From Pithys albifrons albifrons (Eukaryota; Chordata; Aves; Passeriformes; Thamnophilidae), in assembly GCF_047495875.1 (NCBI RefSeq), contig NC_092497.1, forward strand, positions 1,469,437-1,533,436: a stretch of DNA of 64,000 nt, given 5' to 3'. Positions 47,001-55,645 of this stretch are shown one piece after another. How positions within the stretch are numbered: position 1 is the stretch's first letter; every line of letters starts with the position of its first letter. Position numbers and translations under genes: made by a program. Below the pieces are notes generated by a model, which ran no database searches, was not told the origin of the DNA, and saw only the letters and a program-made list of their open reading frames with translations.

Positions 47001-50000
47001 TCAAGCCTGAAAGAGAGGCAGAGACTCAGCATTTCTTCCTTATGGAAGCAGGCCAGAAGCTCCTTCATGCCATGTGAGAGGTTAAACCGAGCCCTTTGTA
47101 GCTTATCAAGGGCTGCACGTTCAACTGTCACCAGTTAATTACTGATTACGCTAAAGAAAGTGAGCTCAGATAGCTGGTTCAATGCAATGTGTCATGTATT
47201 TAGGTTGGTCATCCTTTCATAGCTTAAAGGTGGATTTTATGCCTTGTCTTTCCTCTTGGAGAGGCTAAAGGAGGTCAGCAATGCCTCCAGAGACATGGAT
47301 GCTCTCAGGGTATATCCAAATGGTAGAGGGGAAAAGCAAAAGGAAGTACTTCAGCAATGAGCTATGAAAGCTAATGTGTAGGTGACTGGGCACATCAAAT
47401 TGTTTTCTTAGCCAATAATTATAATTAAATTACTGGATGAGAAGTTTTTTTGAGTGGTGATGAAGTGAGGCTGCCAGGCTGGGATGCAATGCCAGTGTTA
47501 GCTGAGGAAAAAAGAATGCTGCCACCCTGTCTAGTCCCTTGTTACACTTAAATGCAGCAGGTTAGACTACTTACATTTCTAAAGACAGAGGTTCAGATTC
47601 TCCATTGGTGCCGTGAAGGGTGACTGAGAAAGTGGGATCAACCTCTCCCAAGCTCTTGTAGCTGAAGACATGCATTTTCATCTGATAGTGGTAGACTGGA
47701 GAGAAGGAGGAAAGCAGAGATTGAACTGAGTTTGAGACCACATTGCTCAGCATTGCTCTGTGTGAAATAAAGTTGGCTGACAATACAGACAGTCCTGTCC
47801 TTTATTGAAACAGCACTGATAACTTTTTTCTGCCCTTACTGATTATGAGTTTTACACAACATCAGCAGCAGGTCCACTCTGGGGAGGGCTGCCCAGACCT
47901 TACACTGCTCTAAGGCTGAGTCTTGCAAGTATGACATAATCTGTAGTCCTGCTCAAAAGGCAGAGTGTCCTTATGGCCAGCTCCTGTTGACTTCACACGG
48001 AGGAAGGAGCACAGCAACACCACAGGCCAGCACTGCAGCCAGCTAACAGCAGCACACTGACACCTGGAGCCACGTGGCTCTGAGGCGATGCTGGTCTTCC
48101 ACCTCTGCATCCTTCTCAGCTCTGGCTTTGGGAGGCTGCTCCTACAGGTGAAACCACACTCTTTCTAAGAGGGAAAGCATACCTTTGAAGGGCATGTCAG
48201 CTCTTGTCTTCAAGTACATCTTGCTGTTCCTCTTGTGCCGTATCCTGCGGGCGTTGTACCCGATGCCATTGCAGCGGTTCTTGCGGCAGCTCAGGCAGAT
48301 GCCCTTCTTGAAGCGGCTCGAGTCGGTGCACTGGAACGCGAAGCTCTGCTTGTCCTGGTTCACCAGGGAGTCCACGAAGAGGTGCACAGAACGCTCGTGT
48401 TCACATTTAACCACCTCACCAATGGCTGGGGAAGAAGAGTTGCAAGGGATATGCTTGGTTTAAGCATCTGTCACCGCCAAGCAGGTGGTAAGATAATGTG
48501 AGCTATGCCTTTTTTTGTAGCCAAACATGAGCTGACCATGGTCAAATTTTTCAGAGAGTAGCAATTCAAGAGGTTAGTGGAAGATGCTTGGAGGTTGCTG
48601 GTTGTTCACTTAGTCCCTACCACAATGACAGCTTTCTAGCCCCAGCATAAGACCACATTCAGGTGTTGGAGTGAGAATATGCTACTTCAGAATAAAACCA
48701 TGTATAGTTTCCAGCAACTACCTCAAATAGTACAGATAGTTTAGAAGGAAAAAATGGTTTTCTCTGCTTTTGTAAAACAGACTGTCCCCCACCACTAACC
48801 CAAGTCTACTTGTGAGGAGTCTACACAGACTAGAGGAAAAATAAGTAATGAGAACTTACTGCCATAGGCAATGGCTCCCAAGACATCACTCAGACCACAG
48901 CCAGGCTGGAAGTCCCCCCCATTGGGATAGATGTCAATGTGGCCTACAGGCATTTGGATCCCAATGCTAACACCTAATGTTTCCCTTGTGTAGGTGTGAA
49001 GGACATCCACAAAGTTGGCATCATCTGGGGAGAGGCGCCTGCTGGGGTCCACTCCTTCAAACATAGGGCCAGCTGGATCCAAGCCTGCAGTCAGAGAGAG
49101 TACACAGGGTGCCAAGTTAGAAACTGGGTATTGCATACAGAATACAGCCAGGAGCCTGCTGCTGGCAGCTCCCCTCACCAGGTGATGCACAGACAGTCCC
49201 AGCCCCTCATCTGGTACTGTCCCCCAAGGTCTCTTCACCACAGGCTCACTAAGGGAACAAATAAAGTGCTCCACAGTGCTTTTGGGGCAATACAACTCAA
49301 CAGCAGCACCAGGATGCCTTCAGGGTGCCTGTTGGAAGCAACCACGCTTTGCAGGTCACAGTGAAGAGGTACTTCAAGAGGCAGCTCCAAAACACCAGGT
49401 GAGGTCTAGCACCCCAGGGACAGCTGGCAGACAAAGCTGTCTCAGAGACATTTAGTCTGTTTTCAGCCTGGACATAAGGAGGGACTAAGACAATTTAAGC
49501 AGTAGCCAGGTAATCCCTGCATCTGAGATCCCACAAGGAGTCTGGGATGCTCTGTTAGCCCCTGAGCCTCACCTCCTACAGAAGCCATTCTCCAACTTGA
49601 CTGTTGGGTGATTCTTTTTCCTGATAAACTACATATAGATATTTATTGCTAGGCTTTGTGTAATTCTCACTGCCAGTGTTACATTCATATGCTTAATGTA
49701 ACCCTTTGTATTATGCCCTAAGTTCTCACATGTTGAAATCAGCTTTCCTCTAGAGCTGGAAGCAAACTCTTCAGATATTTCCAGAATCTGGAGATTAAGT
49801 TTGGGGTTTTTTTAACCAGACATCCTGTGGGACAAACAGCACCCAGTAGTTCTCACTTCCATTAGCTTATGAGCTATAATTACAAAAACAGTATCACTCA
49901 AAGGCATATGATTTGCATAGTAAAAGCTTGAGCTGGACTTGGTTTGAACCCACATGTAACTTCAAATAAGCTCAAGATCAGGTTGTCCTCAGTAAGGGCT

Positions 50001-52466
50001 TTTCATTGAAGCCCTGCTATATTTGATGCAAATAGGCCCACTGTGCTTCCCACTGCTGCCACAGGTAGTAAACTTGTCATTTCTGAAAGAATAAGGCCCA
50101 AACAACATTTCAGACACACAGGAAATGAGCCTCTTCGGGGAAACTCAATCAGGAAAGCCACAAAGGAAAGGTAAGAGACTGCTCAAAAAGCCACTTGCCT
50201 GTAATTCTGCCTATAGTGCCATGGACGTGGTTACCAGCAAAGCCAGCCACGTGGGCACCCAGGCTGTACCCAATCAGGTGCACGTTTTCAAGCTGGAAGA
50301 GCGGATTCTCCTGCAAGGAAAAGAAGATATGATCATTTGACCCCCTGTCTTTCAGGGCATCTGGCACTGCTCCTGCCTGCAGGACTATAAAGTCCAATTC
50401 CAACAAGAGATTTGGAGGGAGGGGGCAGGCAAGCATGCTTTGCTCTGTATTTCATCAAGATGAGTTGAATGGTTTGGCTGGTATTTGTGGCTTACCCATG
50501 TTCCAGTGTCAATTATGGCACTCTATTCAGGCAGCATCTGGAGCAGCCTTCCCCCAAGGAGCTGCCAGCAGCCCTCAGCACTGGCTGCACCCTCAGGTGC
50601 CAAGTGCAGCACTGTGGGCCTTTCCTTCTCCTCTCCCACCCTCTTGCCAAGCCAACACTGGCTTTGAATGCCCAGCTCCTGAGTTCACATGGCTCAGGCA
50701 GGGCTTCCAAATCTGAAATCCACTTCAACACCACTGATTCAAGCACCTGCAAGGCAGCATCTCCCCAGAAAGCAGGGCAGCACCCCAGCTATGAGCCAGC
50801 ACTCCGCCAAAGCCTTGGGGTGGGAATTACACCAGAGCGTGCACCACTGGTGAGCCCTGGAGCTGGTGAAGGCTCTCCCTTGTGCAACAGTCCCTCATGG
50901 AGCATTACAACAGAGGCTGCTCTTCACTCATGTTACCTGTAACCAGTCAAGCAGCCTTGCTATGGTTTTTCCAACAATCTGTGTGTTGTTCACAGCATCA
51001 GTGTAGAGCTGGTGGGCAAGAGAAAGCCAATCCACCACCACCACGTTGGCATCCTTCTCCCGCTCCTGAAGAGCAGACACCAAGTCCCCCAGCCAGGTTT
51101 CAAACATGCCACTCATCTAGAAAGAGATTCAGCTGTTAGTTTCCAGCTTGCAGGATCAAGATGACACATTCACAGTTAAGTTATTTGTGTATCATTTACA
51201 TATTCTGCTCCAGCTGCATGCTGCTCCTCTGCAAGCCCCAGTACTTCTCAGCACTGCACTAATGGAGTAAGAAAAACAGGTTTTGAGAGACTCTGGCTGT
51301 AATTAGCCACTTGCCTTTTAAGGCAGGAGGGGGAGGCATTCATTACGTGCCACCTTATCGCTCTTTTTCTCAAGACTTCCAGAAATTCTGATGGATTGTA
51401 CAATTATTCCCCAGTCCTGGCACTGCTGTTTGCGTAAGCCCTGGCAGAGCTGATAAGTTCCCTTGTGGCATACACTTGTCCACATGAAATACAGAAACAA
51501 AAAGCTTGATAAAGTCTGTGTGCCCTCGTTCTTCTATCAACAAGACCTTGTAGCAGATGACAGGGCTGTGGGCACTCAGCTACGATTATAGAAAGTCTAT
51601 GCACCTGCCTGTTAAGGGTTGCATTCACAGTGGTCAGTTAGTTGGATTTCAGGGAAAAGTCCCAAGTTTCCTTTACCATATTCATGTTATACTGCTATAA
51701 AGTGACTTTGTGCAGTTATGAATGAGTTGGGTGATTGCAGAGTTCTTAAGCCTGACTCACATCATTTTGTTTCAGAGACCTCAGGTGCTGCTACTATGAG
51801 AACATAGTGCTTGAGACAAAAAAAGTGTTCACAAATCCCACATTCACGGCATTCAAGAAGAGTTTGGGTTGGGAGGGACTTTTAAGGTCATTTAGTTCCA
51901 ACTCCCCTGCCTTGGACAGAGTCACCTTCCACTAGACCAGGCTGTTCAAAGCACCAACAAACCTGGCCTTGAACCCTTCCAGGGATGGAGCAGCCACAGA
52001 AATTCCAGAGTAGGAGTATTCGGGAGACACAGCCCATTTGTAGGGCAGCTTGCTCGCTCTGAATGGACAGACTAAGCATTGCCCAGGGTCCCTCACACTT
52101 ACAGTCCAGCCGTGAATGATGAAGAAGGTTTTAGCTGTCACGTTGAACTTGCAGTCCTCCAGCCACTGGTGCTGGCCGACGGCGATCGCGCACCCGTCCT
52201 CATCGGCGTCCGGCGAGGAGCGCACCCCGAACCTCACCCGCGGCTTAAGCGCCGGCACACGCTCCGCGCTGCCATCTGCGAGGCGCCGGGAGAGAAGGGT
52301 CAGCAACAAAGTGCCCCCGAACCCAACCCGCGTCTGCCCCGCGAGGGCAGTGCCCGCCCCGCCGCCGCTGCGCCGGTCCCGCGTGGGACCGCGCTCACCC
52401 ACCTCCCGCCGCCGCCGCGATGCAACAGGTCACGGTGGTGCACAGCAGAAGGACGAGCCTCCTCAT
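44076..52466 (-). CDS. LIPG: Endothelial lipase, complete coding region, ten exons
   Basis: Endothelial lipase is a secreted phospholipase A1/triglyceride lipase that acts on HDL at the endothelial surface (family knowledge). Coding exons, in transcript order: 52466-52403, 52275-52103, 51116-50937, 50310-50199, 49084-48860, 48425-48183, 47695-47575, 47006-46788, 45728-45636, 44097-44076. They sum to 1452 bp, giving 483 residues plus stop, with matching phases at every junction. Residues 1-20 form a signal peptide. The triad is S155 (in GYSLG), D179 and H266. The lid lies between C239 and C259. Cysteine pairs 50/63, 239/259, 284/303, 295/298 and 450/470 match lipoprotein lipase spacing (the lid is shorter). 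Basic clusters lie at 299-317, and RHKR (314-317) is the proprotein-convertase site. The PLAT domain is about 333-470. N-glycosylation sequons are at N66, N122, N380 and N426. Exon sizes 112, 243 and 121 equal those of LPL. LIPG is preferred over LPL because of the lid length and the sequence of exons 5-8. The last exon is the least certain. Confidence 0.96.
45636..45728 (-). CDS. LIPG: LIPG exon 9
   Basis: Acceptor CCTTGTAG before 45728. It encodes residues 447-476 and part of 477, including the last disulfide pair (C450/C470) and [14 protein letters not shown] place the donor at AAAAAG|GTATGG. Without splicing there, the frame would run on for about 40 residues to a stop at 45512, adding sequence not typical of the family; that form cannot be excluded as an isoform. 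Confidence 0.82.
46133..46212 (-). mobile_element. CR1 3' end in LIPG intron 8
   Basis: ATCATAGAATCAGAAAATTG, GATGGGACCTTAAGGATCAT, CAAGCCCCTGCCAGAGCAGG. Confidence 0.75.
46242..46312 (-). mobile_element. Second CR1 3' end in LIPG intron 8
   Basis: ATCTAGAGATATGGGTGGGA, GTTGGAAGGGACCTTAAAGA, CCATCTAGTTCCAATCCCC. It lies in tandem with the fragment before it. Confidence 0.75.
46788..47006 (-). CDS. LIPG: LIPG exon 8 (PLAT domain)
   Basis: Acceptor CTCTTTCAG before 47006 and donor AGAG|GTAATG after 46788. It is 219 bp and encodes about residues 373-446, including [15 protein letters not shown], the tryptophan-rich [11 protein letters not shown] loop and [11 protein letters not shown]. It carries sequons at N380 and N426. 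Confidence 0.95.
47575..47695 (-). CDS. LIPG: LIPG exon 7 (start of PLAT domain)
   Basis: Acceptor TCTCCAG before 47695 and donor AAAT|GTAAGT after 47575. The 121-bp length equals LPL exon 7. It encodes residues 333-373, opening with [15 protein letters not shown], the first strands of the C-terminal PLAT (lipid- and receptor-binding) beta-sandwich. Confidence 0.95.
48183..48425 (-). CDS. LIPG: LIPG exon 6 (catalytic His, heparin-binding cluster)
   Basis: Acceptor TTCCCCAG before 48425 and donor AAAG|GTATGC after 48183. The 243-bp length equals LPL exon 6. It encodes the end of the lid to C259, the catalytic H266 (SVHLFVDSL), C284, C295, C298 and C303, basic clusters suited to heparan-sulfate binding, and RHKR at 314-317. 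In mammalian LIPG a site of this kind is cleaved by proprotein convertases. Confidence 0.97.
48860..49084 (-). CDS. LIPG: LIPG exon 5 (catalytic Asp, first half of lid)
   Basis: Acceptor TGACTGCAG before 49084 and donor GCA|GTAAGT after 48860. It is 225 bp, with phase 1 at both ends. It encodes about residues 177-252: [10 protein letters not shown] with the catalytic D179, [33 protein letters not shown] and the first half of the lid after C239. Confidence 0.96.
50199..50310 (-). CDS. LIPG: LIPG exon 4 (nucleophile elbow)
   Basis: Acceptor CCTTGCAG before 50310. The 112-bp length equals LPL exon 4. It encodes residues 140-176, with the nucleophile elbow GYSLG (S155) and AHVAGFAGN. The donor is ACAG|GCAAGT, a GC splice site. 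No GT nearby restores the frame into exon 5. Confidence 0.95.
50937..51116 (-). CDS. LIPG: LIPG exon 3
   Basis: Acceptor TTTCTAG before 51116 and donor CAG|GTAACA after 50937. It is 180 bp in phase 0 and encodes residues 80-139. It carries the conserved [13 protein letters not shown] strand and the [13 protein letters not shown] segment with a glycosylation sequon at N122. Confidence 0.95.
51855..52002 (-). mobile_element. CR1 3' fragment in LIPG intron 2
   Basis: GTTTGGGTTGGGAGGGACTT, AGTCACCTTCCACTAGACCA, ACCTGGCCTTGAACCCTTCC. It has the same orientation as LIPG and ends about 100 bp from the exon 2 donor. Confidence 0.85.
52103..52275 (-). CDS. LIPG: LIPG exon 2
   Basis: Acceptor CCTCGCAG before 52275 and donor ACT|GTAAGT after 52103. 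It encodes residues 22-79, including the C50/C63 disulfide pair, the N66 sequon (NVT) and the conserved [10 protein letters not shown] strand that starts the lipase fold. The exon is GC-rich and lies inside the CpG island. Confidence 0.93.
52403..52466 (-). CDS. LIPG: LIPG exon 1 (signal peptide)
   Basis: It runs from the ATG at 52466 to a GAG|GTGGGT donor and encodes residues 1-21 plus the first base of codon 22. The peptide begins MRRLVLLLC and ends in an alanine run, a typical cleavable signal peptide. The ATG has G at -3. A nearby alternative donor (GTGG|GTGAGC, 8 bp downstream) would put exon 2 out of frame, which decides the junction. This exon is too short to appear as an open frame of 60 codons. 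Confidence 0.85.
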
Positions 52467-52477
52467 GGCTCGGGAGG

Positions 52478-52536
52478 ACGGAGGGACGGACGGACGGATG
52501 GAGAGAGGGAGGGAAGGATGGAAGGACAGACGGAAC
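52478..52536. repeat. Short GGAC/GGAA-type simple repeat in the LIPG 5' leader
   Basis: Degenerate GGACGGACGG and GAGGGAGGGAAGG runs lie directly upstream of the start codon. In the transcript this would be a pyrimidine-rich leader (TCCCTCC, CCGTCC). Confidence 0.55.
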
Positions 52537-52600
52537 GTAGCGCGGCGGTGGCGGCGGCGCCGCTTTAAGGGGCCACGCGGGGCGGTGCTCGTGGCACGAT

Positions 52601-52610
52601 GGGGCGGGGC
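52601..52610. promoter_or_regulatory. GC box (Sp/KLF-type)
   Basis: GGGGCGGGGC lies about 140 bp upstream of the ATG. With the CCAAT box and CRE it forms a compact proximal promoter. Confidence 0.55.
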
Positions 52611-52630
52611 CGGGCCCCAGCGCCGCTCCC

Positions 52631-52635
52631 ATTGG
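52631..52635 (-). promoter_or_regulatory. CCAAT box
   Basis: ATTGG on the plus strand gives CCAAT in the LIPG direction, within GTGACCAATGGGAG, a good NF-Y-type context. It lies 13 bp from the CRE. Confidence 0.55.
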
Positions 52636-52647
52636 TCACGCCTTCCC

Positions 52648-52655
52648 TGACGTCA
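52648..52655. promoter_or_regulatory. Perfect cAMP-response element
   Basis: TGACGTCA, the full palindromic CREB/ATF site, lies about 185 bp upstream of the LIPG ATG and inside the CpG island. Confidence 0.65.
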
Positions 52656-52710
52656 CCCGGAGAATGAATGGGAGGCCACGCCCCCCGGGGGAACCCGGGG
52701 GTTTGGGGCG

Positions 52711-54206
52711 TTGGGGGGGGGGTCACAGCGCTGTCACCCCGAGGGGTCTGGGGACATGTGGGGGGCTGTGGGGGGGGGGTCACAGCGCTGTCATCCCGAG
52801 GGGTCTGGGGACATGTGGGGGGCTGGGGGGGGTCACAGCGCTGTCACCCCGAGGGGTTTGGGGACATGTGGGGGGCTGGGGGGGGGGGTCACAGCGCTGT
52901 CACCCCGAGGGGTCTGGGGACATGTGGGGGGCTGGGGGGGGTCACAGCGCTGTCATCCCGAGGGGTCTGGAGACATGTGGGGGGCTGGGGGGGGGGTCAC
53001 AGCGCTGTCACCCCGAGGGGTCTGGGGACATGTGGGGGGCTGGGGGGGGGTCACAGCGCTGTCACCCCGAGGGGTTTGGGGACATGTGGGGGGCTGGGGG
53101 GGGGGTCACAGCGCTGTCACCCCGAGGGGTCTGGGGACATGTGGGGGGCTGGGGGGGGGTCACAGCGCTGTCACCCCGAGGGGTCTGGGGACATGTGGGG
53201 GGCTGGGGGGGGTCACAGCGCTGTCACCCCGAGGGGTCTGGGGACATGTGGGGGGCTGGGGGGGGGGGTGTCACAGCGCTGTCACCCCGAGGGGTTGGAG
53301 GGTCACAGTGCTGTCACCCCGAGGGGGTTTGGGGACATGTAGGGGGTTTAAGGCGTCACAGCGTTGTCACCCCGAGGGGTTTGGGGATATGCAGAGGGTT
53401 GGGGGATCACAGCGCTGTCACCCCGAGGGGTTGGAGGGTCACAGTGCTGTCACCCCGAGGGGTTTTGGGGACATGTAGGGGGTTTAAGGCGTCACAGCGT
53501 TGTCACCCTGAGGGATTTGGGGACATGCAGAGGGTTGGGGGATCACAGCGCTGTCACCCCGAGGGGTTGGAGGGTCACAGCACTGTCACCCCGAGGGGAT
53601 CTGGGGACATGTAGGGGGTTTAGGCGGTCACAGCGCTGTCACCCTGAGGGGGTTTGGGGACATGAGAAGGGCTGGGGGGTCAAAGTGGTGTCACTTCGAG
53701 GGGTTTGGGGACATGCAGAGGGTTTAGGGGGTCACAGCGCTGTCACTGTGAGGGGTTTGGGGACACGTGGGGGGCTTAGGGGGTCACAGCGCTGTCATCC
53801 TGAGGGGTCTGGGGACATGTAGGGGGTTTAGGGGGTCACAGCACTGTCACCCCGAGGGGTCTGGGGACATGTGAAGGGCTGGGGGGGTCACAGCGCTGTC
53901 ACCCTGAGGGTGTTTGAGGACATGCAGGGGCTGGGGGGGTCACAGTACTGCCACTGCGAGGGGTTTGGGGACATGTAGGGGGTTTAGCGGGTCACAGCGC
54001 AGTCATCCCGAGGGGTCTGGGGACATGTAGGGGGTTTAGGGGGTCACAGCGCAGTCATCCCGAGGGGTCTGGGGACAGGTAGGGGGTATAGGGGGTCACA
54101 GCGGTGTCATCCCGAGGCATCTGGGGACATGCAGGGGGTTGGGGGATCACAGCACTGTCACCCTGAGGGGGTTTGGGGATATGAAGGGGGTTTAGGGGGA
54201 GTCAGG
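52711..54206. repeat. G-rich minisatellite, about 29 copies, period 52-58 bp
   Basis: Each unit has GTCACAGCGCTGTCACCCCG, then GAGGGGTCTGGGGACATGT, then a G run, CT and another G run. Starts of the TCACAG core in the proximal part are 52723, 52780, 52833, 52889, 52942, 52997, 53051, 53106, 53160, 53213 and 53271. These units are nearly identical and differ mainly in G-run length. From 53303 onward units diverge, and shortened 32-bp units appear. The distal period settles near 52. Long open frames across the array exist only because the unit lacks stop codons. Confidence 0.95.
53303..53574. repeat. Higher-order repeat, 136 bp x 2, inside the minisatellite
   Basis: Unit starts 53303, 53356, 53407, 53439, 53492, 53543 and 53575 give spacings 53-51-32-53-51-32. 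The trimer (TCACAGTGCT, TCACAGCGTTGT and TCACAGCGCTGT types) is duplicated as a block. Confidence 0.85.
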
Positions 54207-54954
54207 TGGGGGTCTGCAGTGCTCTAACCCTCTGTGGGGAACCTGTGGGGATCTGGGGGGGCATGGGTGATGACCCCTTCATGCTGTGCCCCCTGACCCA
54301 GGTGATAAGTGTGGGCCTGGGAATTCCAGCTCCACCTGTAGGAAAACCCCAATTTTTTTGCCACTTGGAGCCCTCTGGACTTAATGTGCCCAAGATGCTT
54401 CCCAAAGGGAATCACCCAGCTCACAGCCCACCTCCTTCTGCAGTCACATTATCAATACCATAGTTTTGTACTCAACAATTAACCATTTATTCCTATGTTT
54501 TTGTTACCTATATATTTACCAGTTACTGATCCATGAGAAGTTACTTCATTTTATAGTGTTGCTGTCTCACCACATGTATAAGAAGAGGTCATGCTGTGGG
54601 ACACATGATTCTCCTGCTCTCTTGTTCCTCCCATTCCTCAGCCCTGTGGCTGTTCTTTCCCTGAAAACTCACAGCGGAAAGCAGGGAGAGGGCACCAGGG
54701 TCTGTGGTGGGTAAGGAAAAAGGTTCAGGCAAATGATGGGCACAGATGAGGATAGTGGTGTCCCACCCTTAAGGGGAAGGGAGGACCAAAAATTCATAGG
54801 TGGAAAAGAATGACAAAGGTCAGAAGCTCTACAAAACTTACAAAGTGTTATGAGTACAATACAGACTTGGAATAGAAATTGGTGTGTTAGTCCCTGATTT
54901 TATAGTATAAACACGTGGTAGTGGGGGGTTTGAGTAAGGGGTATGGGGAGTGGT
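54207..54954. other. Unique spacer between minisatellite and GGAA array
   Basis: No gene recognised. Confidence 0.5.
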
Positions 54955-55297
54955 GAAAGGGAGGGAGGAAGGGAGGGAGGGAGGAAGGGAGGAAGGGAGG
55001 AAGGGAGGAAGGGAGGAAGGAAGGAAGGAAGGAAGGAAGGAAGGAAGGAAGGAAGGAAGGAAGGAAGGAAGGAAGGAAGGAAGGAAGGAAGGAAGGAAGG
55101 AAGGAAGGAAGGAAGGAAGGAAGGAAGGAAGGAAGGAAGGAAGGAAGGAAGGAAGGAAGGAAGGAAGGAAGGAAGGAAGGAAGGAAGGAAGGAAGGAAGG
55201 AAGGAAGGAAGGAAGGAAGGAAGGAAGGAAGGAAGGAAGGAAGGAAGGAAGGAAGGAAGGAAGGAAGGAAGGAAGGAAGGAAGGAAGGAAGGAAAAT
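54955..55297. repeat. Homopurine (GGAA)n microsatellite
   Basis: 343 bases without a pyrimidine on the plus strand. The first 60 bases mix GGGA and GGAA; 55013-55294 is a pure GGAA array of about 70 copies. Confidence 0.97.
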
Positions 55298-55505
55298 AAT
55301 GGGAAACTAGATACAAGAACTGGTTTAGCCCTCAGCAGGAGATATCAATGGAGAGAATTAATCTGACTTTCCTGCAGTGCTTCCCTGGGGTACTCAGTTT
55401 GTACCCCACACCCCTACAAGCCTTGGTCAGCCCAGCCATCTCCCATCTCCTTGTGGATTGGCAGTTGGATGGGATGACAATTGTAGGTGCCTTCAAACAA
55501 AAATA

Positions 55506-55645
55506 TTCTATTCTATTCTATTCTATTCTATTCTATTCTATTCTATGCCATGCCATGCCATGCCATGCCATGCCATGCCATGCCATGCCATGCCATGTCA
55601 TGCCATTCCATTCCATTCCATTCCATTCCATTCCATTCCATTCCA
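55506..55645. repeat. Three-block pentanucleotide array: TTCTA x8, TGCCA x12, TTCCA x8
   Basis: 55506-55545 is eight TTCTA; 55546-55605 is twelve TGCCA (one reads TGTCA); 55606-55645 is eight TTCCA. The block boundaries are sharp and in register. Confidence 0.95.

Larger units (their letters stand above)
52120..52720. promoter_or_regulatory. CpG-rich island over the LIPG 5' end
   Basis: CpG dinucleotides are dense from exon 2 through exon 1 and the upstream 250 bp, in contrast to the CpG-poor sequence on both sides. No TATA box stands out. This is the expected promoter type for a dispersed start. Confidence 0.75.

Noticed and set aside
50435..50942. A 157-codon plus-strand protein inside LIPG intron 3
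   Set aside because: Antisense chance frame without domain or conserved context.
51932..52402. The full 156-codon frame over LIPG exon 2 as one exon
   Set aside because: The first part is translation of intron 1 and the last part runs through the donor into intron 2. Only residues matching 52103-52275 belong to the protein.
52664..53822. Open frames of 150-316 codons in all three plus frames upstream of LIPG
   Set aside because: They are translations of the minisatellite unit, which lacks stop codons. The same peptide motif (HSAVTPRGLGTCGGLGG-type) appears in several frames as G runs change length.
54900..55366. EGRK-repeat and Pro-Ser-Phe-Leu-repeat proteins
   Set aside because: Six-frame products of the GGAA array.
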